From the NCBI RefSeq assembly GCF_002161355.1, contig NZ_NFHL01000007.1, forward strand, positions 62,001-126,000: a stretch of 64,000 nucleotides of DNA. Reading direction: 5' to 3'. Origin of the DNA: Lachnoclostridium sp. An76. GTDB taxonomy: Bacteria; Bacillota; Clostridia; Lachnospirales; Lachnospiraceae. The notes under the pieces are model-generated. The model was not told the DNA's origin. It worked only from the letters and a program-made list of their open reading frames with translations, and did not search any database. A program made the translations under genes and the position numbers. How positions within the stretch are numbered: position 1 is the first letter of the stretch; every line of letters starts with the position of its first letter. Shown piece after piece: positions 17,948-26,803 of the stretch.

Positions 17948-20900
17948 ATGCTTCAGATCAGAGATATCTGTAAGGAATACCGCACGGGAAGCCTGGTACA
18001 GAAAGCGCTCGACAAAGTAAGTTTAAACTTAAGGGATAATGAGTTTGTAGCGATCCTGGGACCGAGCGGCTCGGGGAAGACGACGCTCCTCAATATCATA
18101 GGAGGGCTGGACCGCTATGACAGCGGGGACCTGATCATCAACGGGATCTCTACGAAAAAATACAGAGACAGAGACTGGGATTCCTACCGCAACCATACGA
18201 TCGGTTTTGTATTCCAGAGCTATAACCTGATCCCCCATCAGACGATCCTCGCGAACGTGGAGCTGGCACTGACCATCTCCGGCATCGGCAAGAGCGAGAG
18301 GCGGAGGCGGGCACGGCAGGCGCTGGCGCAGGTCGGGCTGGGCGAGCAGGTACACAAGAAACTCATCTCTGACAGCGATGAATATGTGATCCGGGAGGAG
18401 ATGGCACCGCCGGAACACAGGAACATGGGAAAGGCTTCCATGTCCTTCCTCACGGCCCTTTCTTTAAGTTTTAACAATCTGAAGACAAAAAAGGCGCGCA
18501 CGCTGCTGACGGCATTTGCCGGGTCCATCGGCATCATCGGCATCGCGCTCATCCTTTCGCTTTCCACGGGAGTGAATGACTACATCAAGGACATAGAAAA
18601 GGAGACCCTCTCCGAGTATCCCCTGCAGATCCAGAGCACGGGCTTTGATCTCAGTTCCATCATGGTCAGCGATGAAGCGGCGGGTGAAAACGGACAGAAA
18701 GAATCCGGCGATATCCATGTGGTGGAGATGGTGACAGATATGTTTTCCACAATGGATTCCAATGACCTGGAGTCTCTGAAAAAATATCTGGACAGCGGGG
18801 AGAGCGGGATCGATAAATATACGAATGCCGTCGAGTATTCCTACAATGTCACCCCGCAGATCTACCGGGAAGAGGGGGATACGATACGCCAGGTGCACCC
18901 GGATACCTCGTTTGAGGCAATGGGGCTGGGATCGTCTTCCAGCTCGAACAGCATGATGTCCACCATGATGAGCACGAATGTGTTTTATGAGATGCCCGAG
19001 AATCCGGACCTGTACGAGGGACAGTACGATGTAAAGGCAGGGCGCTGGCCGGAGGATTACAATGAGTGCGTCCTCGTGCTCACTTCCGGCGGGAGCATAA
19101 GCGACTTCATGCTGTATACCATGGGGCTGCGCGATCCGCTGGAATTAGACGAGATGGTCCGCCAGTTTATCAATGAAGAAAATGTGGATACACCGGAAGA
19201 TATGGGGGCATATTTTTATGACGATATCCTGGGGATCACGTTCCGGCTTGTGAACAGCGCGGATTACTATGAATATGACAGCCAGTACCATGTGTGGAGA
19301 GATAAGACGAATGACCGGGATTATATGAGACAGCTCGTGAGAGACGGAGAGGAGCTCACTATCGTGGGGATCGTCCAGCCGTCCGGGGATGCCAATGCAT
19401 CGGCACTGAATGCAGGGATCTGCTACCCGGCGTCTCTGACAAAACATGTGGCGGAGCAGGCAGCGCAGGAAGAGATCGTAAAGCAGCAGCTCGCGGAGCC
19501 CTCTGTCAATGTGTTTACCGGAGAGCCCTTCGGGGAGGACAGCGGGGAAGATGACTTTGACATGCAGTCTCTGATCACTGTGGATGAGGATAAGCTGAAA
19601 GAGGCGTTTGGATTCGACTCAGATGCTTTCTCCGGGATCGGGGATTCCTTGGATCTCTCCGGTGCGTTTAGTTCAGCCGGGAGTACGGTGGATCTGTCGG
19701 GGATGATCGATCTGGGAGATATCTCAGTGGACCTTCCGGAAATGCCTGCGCTGAACCTGGGAGACATTATGGGAGATCTGGACGTCACAGTGTCTCCGGA
19801 CGGGATGTCCGCTCTTGCGGGCAGCCTGATGGAAGGATATCAGCTCTATGCACAGTCACATCCCGAAGCAGACTATTCCGGCTTGGGCGAAGCCTTCCAG
19901 GATTATCTGTCCACCCCGGAAGCCCAGGAGATCCTGAAGGAGAATATCAGTGAGATCATCCAGTCCGGGGAAGGGATCACAGTGACCGTGGATGACCTGA
20001 AAGGAATGGTCACGGAGGTCATGGGCGGATTCGCACAGTACGTATCTGATAAAGGCTATACGGACCCTGATGAATTTGATGCTTATCTCCTTGAGTACCT
20101 CGGGACAGCGGAAGCCCGGGAGATCCTGAACAAATGGGCAGGAGAGATCTTCGGGGGAATCGCGGACAATGTCACGATCTCATCCGATCAGATCCAGAAG
20201 CTCGCCTCAGAGCTTGCGGCGGGATATCAGGCTTACGCTGCGGCAGGCAACGGTCCTGACCCGAGTAAAATGCCGGAATATTTCCTTGACTATCTCAGTA
20301 CACCGGACGGACAGCAGAGGCTCTCAGAGGGACTTGCCAACGTGGTGGACATGGACAGCCTGGGGCAGCAGATCTCCGGGGCAGTGGAAGCCTACATGCA
20401 GACCGCTATGTCCTCTTACGGCAGCGCAGTCGGCCAGGCGATCCAGAGCCAGATCTCATCTGCCATGCAGCAGGTGATGGGACAGCTTGCCGCTGGGATG
20501 GAGAATGCGATGAAACAGGCAATGTCCCAGGTGGGGAGCAGCCTTCAGAATGCATTTTCAGGCGCAATGGATATTGACGCGGATGCATTTGCGGATGCGT
20601 TCCAGATGAATATGACAGGGGAAGAGCTGGCGGAGCTTATGATGTCCATGAACTCCGGAGAAAGCGCTTCCTATGAGAATAATCTGAAAGAGCTGGGGTA
20701 TGTGGACTTTGACGTGCCGAGCGGCATTGACATTTACCCAAAGGACTTTGAGAGCAAAGAAGAAGTCGTCAATATCCTGGATGGATACAACAGCCGGATG
20801 GAGGCGGAGGGAAAAGAAGAGCAGGTCATCACCTACACGGATGTGGTGGGCACGCTGATGTCCTCTGTGACAGATATCATTGACATCATCAGTTATGTGC

Positions 20901-21292
20901 TGATCGCGTTTGTGGCGATCTCCCTCATCGTGTCTTCGATCATGATCGGCGTCATTACCTATATCAGCGTGCTGGAGCGGAAGAAGGAGATCGGGATCCT
21001 GCGCGCCATCGGGGCGTCAAAGGGAAATATCTCCCAGGTGTTCAACGCGGAGACCTTTATCATTGGTCTGTGCGCGGGACTGATCGGTATCGGGCTTTCC
21101 CTGCTCATCCTCATACCCGGGAATATGCTGATCCATTTCCTGGCAGGGACAGATGATGTAAGCGCTGTGCTCCCGGTCGTGCCGGCGGTCATCCTGATCC
21201 TGCTGAGCGTGGTGCTGACACTGATCGGCGGGATCATCCCGTCCAGGAAAGCGGCGAAGAGCGACCCCGTGACAGCGCTGCGGACAGAGTAG
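17948..21292 (+). CDS. ABC transporter fusion (ATPase-FtsX permease) with a gutted ATPase domain
   Basis: A 1114-residue protein: an N-terminal ABC ATPase, a membrane helix near 185, an extracellular region of more than 750 residues, and three C-terminal FtsX-type helices (about 975-1110). Walker A (GPSGSGKTT, residues 38-46) and the Q-loop (FVFQSYN) are intact. At residues 138-139 the chain then jumps from LGEQVHKK straight to LISDSDEY. The LSGGQ signature, Walker B, D-loop and H-loop, about 80 residues in relatives, are absent. The extracellular part holds three related segments of about 75 residues ending in YLSTPEAQEIL, YLGTAEAREIL and YLSTPDGQQRL. GGGAG precedes the ATG at 17948. It may be non-hydrolytic, or the deletion may be recent. 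Confidence 0.85.
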   Translation: MLQIRDICKEYRTGSLVQKALDKVSLNLRDNEFVAILGPSGSGKTTLLNIIGGLDRYDSGDLIINGISTKKYRDRDWDSYRNHTIGFVFQSYNLIPHQTILANVELALTISGIGKSERRRRARQALAQVGLGEQVHKKLISDSDEYVIREEMAPPEHRNMGKASMSFLTALSLSFNNLKTKKARTLLTAFAGSIGIIGIALILSLSTGVNDYIKDIEKETLSEYPLQIQSTGFDLSSIMVSDEAAGENGQKESGDIHVVEMVTDMFSTMDSNDLESLKKYLDSGESGIDKYTNAVEYSYNVTPQIYREEGDTIRQVHPDTSFEAMGLGSSSSSNSMMSTMMSTNVFYEMPENPDLYEGQYDVKAGRWPEDYNECVLVLTSGGSISDFMLYTMGLRDPLELDEMVRQFINEENVDTPEDMGAYFYDDILGITFRLVNSADYYEYDSQYHVWRDKTNDRDYMRQLVRDGEELTIVGIVQPSGDANASALNAGICYPASLTKHVAEQAAQEEIVKQQLAEPSVNVFTGEPFGEDSGEDDFDMQSLITVDEDKLKEAFGFDSDAFSGIGDSLDLSGAFSSAGSTVDLSGMIDLGDISVDLPEMPALNLGDIMGDLDVTVSPDGMSALAGSLMEGYQLYAQSHPEADYSGLGEAFQDYLSTPEAQEILKENISEIIQSGEGITVTVDDLKGMVTEVMGGFAQYVSDKGYTDPDEFDAYLLEYLGTAEAREILNKWAGEIFGGIADNVTISSDQIQKLASELAAGYQAYAAAGNGPDPSKMPEYFLDYLSTPDGQQRLSEGLANVVDMDSLGQQISGAVEAYMQTAMSSYGSAVGQAIQSQISSAMQQVMGQLAAGMENAMKQAMSQVGSSLQNAFSGAMDIDADAFADAFQMNMTGEELAELMMSMNSGESASYENNLKELGYVDFDVPSGIDIYPKDFESKEEVVNILDGYNSRMEAEGKEEQVITYTDVVGTLMSSVTDIIDIISYVLIAFVAISLIVSSIMIGVITYISVLERKKEIGILRAIGASKGNISQVFNAETFIIGLCAGLIGIGLSLLILIPGNMLIHFLAGTDDVSAVLPVVPAVILILLSVVLTLIGGIIPSRKAAKSDPVTALRTE

Positions 21293-21328
21293 AAGAGCGG
21301 ATAAGAAATAGAACGGAGGCGGATGTAC

Positions 21329-22273
21329 ATGGAGAACCTGATCTTCAGCCTGAACGCGACAGTCCCGGTCTTTCTCATGATGGTGCTGGGGCTGGTGTTC
21401 CGGAAGCTGGGCTGGATCGATGACGTATTTGCGTCGAAAATGAATAAATTTGTATTCCTGGTACCCCTGCCGGTGCTCGTCTTTGAAGACCTGGCGACGG
21501 TGGATTTTTCCGAGGTATGGAATCTGAAGTTTGTCCTGTTCTGTTTTGCGGCGACCCTGATCAGTATCGGGATCGCGGCGGCGGTCTCCTTCCTGTGGAG
21601 AGATAAGTCCATACAGGGAGAGTTCATCCAGGCGTCCTACCGGAGCAGCGCGGCGCTCCTGGGGATCGCGTTCATCCAGAATATCTATGGGGACGCAGGA
21701 CTGGCGCCGCTAATGATCATCGGCAGCGTGCCCCTCTATAATGTGATGGCAGTCGTTGTGCTCGCTTTCTTCCAGCCGGAGCGGAAAAGGCTGGATAAGG
21801 AGCTTTGGAAGTCCACTTTAAAGGGCATTGTGACAAACCCGATCATTATCGGGATCGCGGCGGGCATCCTCTGGTCTGCCCTGAAGATCCCTATGCCGCC
21901 CATCCTGGAGAAAACGGTATCCAATGTGGGCGCTGTGGCGACCCCTCTGGGGCTGATGGCGATGGGAGCCACCTTTGATATCAGGAAAGCCTTCGCAAAG
22001 GTCAGACCGGCGGCAGCCGCGGCGGTGATGAAGCTGGTGGGATTTGCCGCGGTGTTCCTTCCCCTGGCGGTCATGCTGGGATTTCGGAGAGAAGAGCTGG
22101 TGGCGATCCTGGTCATGCTGGGTTCCGCGACTACGGTGAGCTGTTTTGTCATGGCGAAGAATATGGGGCATGAGGGAGTGCTTACTTCCAGTGTAGTCAT
22201 GCTCACAACGCTGTTCAGCGCATTTACGCTGACCGGGTGGCTGTATGTGCTGAGGAGCATGGGGATGGTGTAG
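21329..22273 (+). CDS. AEC family transporter (auxin efflux carrier-like permease)
   Basis: A 314-residue protein with about ten membrane segments and the AEC pattern of two inverted halves. It starts MENLIFSLNATVPVFLMMVLG and includes LVPLPVLVFEDLA and the second-half GLMAMGATFDIRKA. The family exports organic acids and similar anions; the substrate is unknown. I prefer the ATG at 21329 because GGAGG lies 9 bases before it, whereas an ATG 6 bases earlier is too close. It converges on the GH31 gene with a shared terminator. Confidence 0.87.
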   Translation: MENLIFSLNATVPVFLMMVLGLVFRKLGWIDDVFASKMNKFVFLVPLPVLVFEDLATVDFSEVWNLKFVLFCFAATLISIGIAAAVSFLWRDKSIQGEFIQASYRSSAALLGIAFIQNIYGDAGLAPLMIIGSVPLYNVMAVVVLAFFQPERKRLDKELWKSTLKGIVTNPIIIGIAAGILWSALKIPMPPILEKTVSNVGAVATPLGLMAMGATFDIRKAFAKVRPAAAAAVMKLVGFAAVFLPLAVMLGFRREELVAILVMLGSATTVSCFVMAKNMGHEGVLTSSVVMLTTLFSAFTLTGWLYVLRSMGMV

Positions 22274-22319
22274 AAAGTGCCGCAGAGTCATCAGAACAGA
22301 TGGCTTTGCGGCACTTTTT
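22274..22319. terminator. Bidirectional terminator between converging genes
   Basis: AAAGTGCCGCA and TGCGGCACTTT form the main stem, with GAGTCATC / GATGGCT continuing it. T runs exist on both strands. The stop codon of the GH31 gene lies in the T run. Confidence 0.85.
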
Positions 22320-24330
22320 AATGCTGATTTTTCATCGTGCGGTAATTCTTTTCATTCTCATAATCTTTATGCACTCCGTCATCATCGTAAAGCACATATT
22401 CAGCTCCGTCATATCCGATCATACGGAGATGTTCCGTATCTATTTCCTCCACACATTCCGCCGTCTCAGCCACGGGGATACATTTCCCTTTCCGGATAAA
22501 AAGTGGAACCTCGTTAAGCGCGATATCTACATAGTGGATGCCCTGGCCGAGGAGTTCTTCGCTGATACTTCCGTCCGGGAGGAATTTGACGAATTTCATT
22601 TCTTCCGGAAGATACACATATCTGCCTTTTCCGTTCTGCTCATACACCGGGGCGATCATGATCTCATTCCCGAGCATGAGCTGGTCTTCGATGCGGACCG
22701 CCATTTTATCTTCCGGGTAGACGAAAGCGAGCGGTTTGAAATACAGGTCATCGTTCAGCGCTGCCTTCATGTACTCACTGTACAGATAGGGCAGCAGGCG
22801 GTATCTCACGCCGATCACATGGCGGAAATCCTCGATATTTTCAAACTGATAGCACTCCTGTTCCCTTGTGCCCATGGCAGCATGGTTCCTCATGAGCGGG
22901 GTAAACACGCCCAGGGCAAGGAAACGCAGGAGCAGTTCCCGCGTTGTGTCTGCTCCGAATCCGCCCAGGTCCGCTCCGGCATAGAGGAAACCGCACATGT
23001 TCAGTGACGGCATCATCTTCAGGTTCAGGAGGATGTGGGACCACCAGGATTTGTTATCCCCTGTCCAGACGCCGCCATAGCGGTGCATCCCGATGTAGGA
23101 AGAGCGGGAAAACATCAGGAAGCGGCGACCCGGGTCAATCCGATCGAACGCCTCTCCGGCCGCGCGGGTCATATTGAAGCCATAGAGGTTGTGCACTTTG
23201 TCGTGGCGCACTTTCGTTCCGTTTATCTTGTGATAAAATCTCCGGTAATCCTCCGGGCTGTTGGCGAGGCTCTGGAGTTTATCGCCCATCTGCCATACGC
23301 CTACACTGCCGGCGCCGTCCCAGCGTCCGTCTTCTCCGTCCGCAAACTTCCGGGCGAGCGCTTTTGCCTCATCCAGACCTTCTCTGGAATAGAAGATCGC
23401 CGGTTCGTTCATGTCGTTCCAGAAGCCTTCGATGCCCTGGTCCGTCAGGAAGCGGTATTTATCCCCGAACCATTTCCGCGCATCCGGGTCAAGAAAATCA
23501 GGAAAGTGTGTATCACCGGGCCACACTGCGGCGACAAAATCACTGCCGTCTTCCCGCTGGCAGAAATACCGGTTTTGGACGCCTTCCTCATAGATATCAT
23601 ACCCGTCCTCGACTTTGACTCCGGCGTCAATGATCGGGATGAGGCGGATATGGCTGTCCTTCATCTCACGGACAAATTCCGGGAAACCGGCAAATTGCTC
23701 ACCAAGTGTAAAATCCTTATAAGAATCCATGTAATCGATATCCATATAGATCATGTCCAGGGGGATGTGGTTTTCGCGGTATCCCCGCGCTACCTTTCTG
23801 AAATCTTCTTTCGTCCTGTATCCCCAGCGGCTCTGACCGAAGCCAAAAGCAAACTTCGGCGGGATATAGCTCCTGCCGATGATGTGCCGGAACTGTTTTA
23901 CGATATCGTAAGGAGAGCTGCCGGTTATCACGTACAGATCCAGATCTGCATTTCCGCAGGACACAGTCAGGGTATCCATTCTCGTGTACCCGATGTCAAA
24001 AGTCAGGCGGGAAGGATAGTCAAAAAACAGGCCGAACGTCTCTTTTCCCCAGACTACGATGAAATTGTGGGCGCCGTAAAGAGAGCGCTTATCCTCGGTA
24101 TGGTTTGGGTCGTCCGTACAGTCGCTGATGTAGCAGTAACCGCGCTTGTTGATGCCCCGGGTGGCCTCGCCGAGACCGTAGACGACAGCATCGCTATCCA
24201 TCGTATAAGTAAAAGAAAATCCGTCCTTCGTGCAGACCGCTCCGTAAGACAGAGCCCCGCTTTCGGCCGGGATCTCAGACGTCACAGCGTCGGTCCGGAG
24301 CGGAGCTCCGTAAGTATATTTCCGTATCAT
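22318..24330 (-). CDS. Alpha-glucosidase, glycoside hydrolase family 31
   Basis: A 670-residue cytoplasmic enzyme without signal peptide that releases alpha-linked glucose or a related sugar. The catalytic nucleophile is in FWNDMNEPAIF near residue 306, and the acid/base region in WTGDNKSWW. The DMIYMDIDYMDSYKDFT strand of the GH31 barrel is clear. AAAGGAGGT precedes the ATG. It is divergent from the TetR unit and has no carbohydrate transporter next to it. Substrate preference cannot be read from the sequence. Confidence 0.92.
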   Translation of the reverse strand: MIRKYTYGAPLRTDAVTSEIPAESGALSYGAVCTKDGFSFTYTMDSDAVVYGLGEATRGINKRGYCYISDCTDDPNHTEDKRSLYGAHNFIVVWGKETFGLFFDYPSRLTFDIGYTRMDTLTVSCGNADLDLYVITGSSPYDIVKQFRHIIGRSYIPPKFAFGFGQSRWGYRTKEDFRKVARGYRENHIPLDMIYMDIDYMDSYKDFTLGEQFAGFPEFVREMKDSHIRLIPIIDAGVKVEDGYDIYEEGVQNRYFCQREDGSDFVAAVWPGDTHFPDFLDPDARKWFGDKYRFLTDQGIEGFWNDMNEPAIFYSREGLDEAKALARKFADGEDGRWDGAGSVGVWQMGDKLQSLANSPEDYRRFYHKINGTKVRHDKVHNLYGFNMTRAAGEAFDRIDPGRRFLMFSRSSYIGMHRYGGVWTGDNKSWWSHILLNLKMMPSLNMCGFLYAGADLGGFGADTTRELLLRFLALGVFTPLMRNHAAMGTREQECYQFENIEDFRHVIGVRYRLLPYLYSEYMKAALNDDLYFKPLAFVYPEDKMAVRIEDQLMLGNEIMIAPVYEQNGKGRYVYLPEEMKFVKFLPDGSISEELLGQGIHYVDIALNEVPLFIRKGKCIPVAETAECVEEIDTEHLRMIGYDGAEYVLYDDDGVHKDYENEKNYRTMKNQH

Positions 24331-24544
24331 GTCAGTACCTCCTTTGGATCACATTAAAAGCAGCCACAGATTACATGTGACTTTTTCGAAATAGATTATA
24401 TTTCATTTCAGGGCAGGATTCTTGTACGATACTGTCATGTTATTGCATAATCCTGTCGTTCTTGTTCTCTGGATGATCCCGGCACTTTCAGAGTGAAAGA
24501 GTATTGGGGAAGCAGGGAAATATAAAAAATGCCTGGACACAAAG
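24331..24544. other. Intergenic region between GH31 gene and tetR unit
   Basis: AT-rich, no gene seen. The minus strand carries a TATAAT (24395-24400), a possible -10 of the GH31 gene, without a good -35. Confidence 0.4.
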
Positions 24545-24573
24545 TTGTAATAGAAGGAGAGGAATGATATACT
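24545..24573 (+). promoter_or_regulatory. Promoter of the tetR-oxidoreductase unit
   Basis: TTGTAA (24545-24550), a 17-bp spacer and TATACT (24568-24573). Confidence 0.6.
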
Positions 24574-24580
24574 GTATAAT

Positions 24581-24594
24581 ATAACAAGTGTTAT
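24581..24594. promoter_or_regulatory. Candidate TetR operator
   Basis: ATAACAAGTGTTAT has perfect ATAACA / TGTTAT arms around AG and lies just after the -10 element, at the expected start of transcription. Autoregulation by the TetR protein 50 bp downstream is the simplest reading. Confidence 0.55.
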
Positions 24595-24644
24595 TTTATT
24601 TTTCAGACGCAGATAATCCTCAACACAGGAAAGGAGAAGGCGCA

Positions 24645-25232
24645 GTGCCTGCACGAAAAAAGATACACAAAGAAGATATACTGGAAGCAGCGGTCCGGGT
24701 GGTCCGTGAGCAGGGGGCATCTGCGCTGAGCGTGAGAAATATCGCAAAAGAGCTCCATGTCTCTACCCAGCCGCTCTATTCAGAATTTGAAAATTTTGAC
24801 AGCCTGAAAGAGGAGCTGCTCCTGTTTGCACGGCAAAAATATATCCAGATCCATCCTCACAGGTATAAGGATTTCGGGCTCGCTCTCCTGCATTTTGCAA
24901 AAGATGAAAAGGAATTGTTCAAATTCATATTCATCCGCAGCAGGGATAAGGAGAAACAGATCGAGGACGTTAATTATGACCTGACCATAAAGCTGCTGTC
25001 TGAGAACCTGGAGATGGATACCGGCAGTGCAAAAGAACTGCATAAAAAGATGCAGTATTACACATATGCCATGGCGGTCATGATCGCCACCGGATACAGG
25101 AATATTTCAGAGGACGAGATGGACCGGGAGCTGACGGATATTTTTAAGATCATGCTCAGACACTATAAGCAGATCGATAATGAAGAGGAGTGTGATCACT
25201 GGCTGGAAAGAGGCCGTGATCTGCCGGAATAA
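24645..25232 (+). CDS. TetR/AcrR family transcriptional regulator
   Basis: A 195-residue repressor. The N-terminal helix-turn-helix is ILEAAVRVVREQGASALSVR followed by NIAKELHVSTQPLYSEFENF, typical TetR form. The rest is a helical ligand-binding domain that I cannot assign. I chose GTG at 24645 because AAAGGAG lies 8 bases upstream; an upstream ATG in the same frame falls in the operator region. It leads the oxidoreductase pair and probably senses its substrate. Confidence 0.85.
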   Translation: MPARKKIHKEDILEAAVRVVREQGASALSVRNIAKELHVSTQPLYSEFENFDSLKEELLLFARQKYIQIHPHRYKDFGLALLHFAKDEKELFKFIFIRSRDKEKQIEDVNYDLTIKLLSENLEMDTGSAKELHKKMQYYTYAMAVMIATGYRNISEDEMDRELTDIFKIMLRHYKQIDNEEECDHWLERGRDLPE

Positions 25233-25251
25233 AAGAAAAGGAGAGGATACT

Positions 25252-26802
25252 ATGGAAAGAAAAGCACGCAAAAAGTATGATGCCGTGGTCATCGGCGCCG
25301 GCAACGGCGGGCTTGCTGCGGCGATCCGCATCCTCCAGGGCGGATATTCCTGTCTGCTGCTGGAGAAGCACAATCTGCCCGGCGGTTTTGCCACCAGTTT
25401 CAAAAGAGGCAGGTTCGAGTTTGAGGCAAGCCTCCATGAGCTGAATGACTACGGGTCAAAAGAAGATCCCGGGGATATCCGGACGCTGTTCCGAAGTCTC
25501 GGCGTGGAGGATATGATCGACTGGGTGCGCATCCCTGAGGCATACCATCTGATCACGACGGACAAAAAATATGACTGTGTCATGCCGTTCGGGGTGGATG
25601 CATTCATAGAGAAGATGGTGGAATACTGCCCGGATTCACGCAGATCCATCACGGAATTCTTCGAGCTGTGCGAGGAGGTAAGGGACGCCCAGACTTACAG
25701 TAATTCTGTAAACGGAAAAACAGACTCTGATTACATGAAAAAGACATTCCCGAATTTTGTGAAGGCGGGAAGCTATTCTGTAAACGAAGTGCTGGATGCT
25801 CTTAAGATGCCGAAGAAAGCCCAGGACATCCTGAATGCATACTGGTGTTACCTTGGAGTTGACTGTGACAGGATGAGTTTCCTTCATTATGGATCCATGG
25901 TCATCCGTTATATTACGAAAGCGGCGTGGATGCCGAAGATGCGCTCCCATGAGATCAGCCTGGCCTTTGATGCAAAGATCCGCGAGCTGGGCGGGGATAT
26001 CTGGTACTGTTCAGAGGCGGACAAGATCCTGACTGACAGAGAGGATCATATTACAGGGGTACGTCTCACAGACGGCACTGTGATAGAGACAGGGCATGTT
26101 GTCGCCAACTGTTCCCCGCACCTTGTGTTCGGAAAGATGCTGGAAGAAAAGTCAGTGACAGAAAAAATGGTCAGGGCGACCAATTCGAGAAAGTTTGCAG
26201 GACGCGGGTTCACCCTCTTCCTGGGGCTGGATAAAAGCGCGGAAGAACTGGGGATAGAGAGCCACAACTACTTTATCTATGATACGGCGGATTCTGTGAA
26301 GCAGTATGATATGATGAAGAAAGTCAGCACGAACCATGTCCAGGCGACAGTATGCCTGAATAATGCGTATAAGGAATGCTCTCCTCCGGGAACATGCATG
26401 TTGTATTTTACGACCATGTTTATGTCTGACGACTGGGGTAACGTAACGGATGAGGAATATTTTAAGATGAAGGACAAGGTGGCGGACGATATGATCCGCG
26501 TCTTTGAGAGGGAAACCGGGTGTCAGATCCGGGATTCTATTGAAGAGATCTGTGTGGCGTCCCCGACGACTTATGCACGTTACTGCGGGCATCCTCAGGG
26601 TGTGATCTACGGATACGAGGCTACGGAATGGGACAGCCTCATGCCGAGGATGATGATGATCCAGGAAGATGCAGAGCTGTTTAAAGGACTCAGGTTCGCA
26701 GGAGGTTATGCGATGCGCTCCAGCGGATATTCCAGCGCTTATGTGTCCGGCGACTTGTCAGGCAGACAGACAGTCGGTGATCTGAAAAGGGAGGGAAGAT
26801 GA
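25252..26802 (+). CDS. CrtI / phytoene dehydrogenase-like FAD oxidoreductase
   Basis: A 516-residue flavoprotein. The N-terminal Rossmann motif VVIGAGNGGLAAAIRI binds FAD, and the C-terminal GLRFAGGYAMRSSGYSSAY is the second FAD contact of the phytoene desaturase / retinol saturase superfamily. The middle has NLPGGFATSFKRGRFEFEAS, also typical. No isoprenoid or carotenoid genes are nearby, so the substrate is probably some other unsaturated or dietary compound. AAGGAG precedes the ATG at 25252. The next gene, an iron-sulfur reductase, starts 1 base after the stop and could supply electrons. Confidence 0.85.
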   Translation: MERKARKKYDAVVIGAGNGGLAAAIRILQGGYSCLLLEKHNLPGGFATSFKRGRFEFEASLHELNDYGSKEDPGDIRTLFRSLGVEDMIDWVRIPEAYHLITTDKKYDCVMPFGVDAFIEKMVEYCPDSRRSITEFFELCEEVRDAQTYSNSVNGKTDSDYMKKTFPNFVKAGSYSVNEVLDALKMPKKAQDILNAYWCYLGVDCDRMSFLHYGSMVIRYITKAAWMPKMRSHEISLAFDAKIRELGGDIWYCSEADKILTDREDHITGVRLTDGTVIETGHVVANCSPHLVFGKMLEEKSVTEKMVRATNSRKFAGRGFTLFLGLDKSAEELGIESHNYFIYDTADSVKQYDMMKKVSTNHVQATVCLNNAYKECSPPGTCMLYFTTMFMSDDWGNVTDEEYFKMKDKVADDMIRVFERETGCQIRDSIEEICVASPTTYARYCGHPQGVIYGYEATEWDSLMPRMMMIQEDAELFKGLRFAGGYAMRSSGYSSAYVSGDLSGRQTVGDLKREGR

Positions 26803-26803
26803 T

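Noticed and set aside
23035-24357. 440-residue frame opposite the GH31 gene
   Set aside because: Antisense shadow of a clear GH31 enzyme; composition is unlike a real protein.
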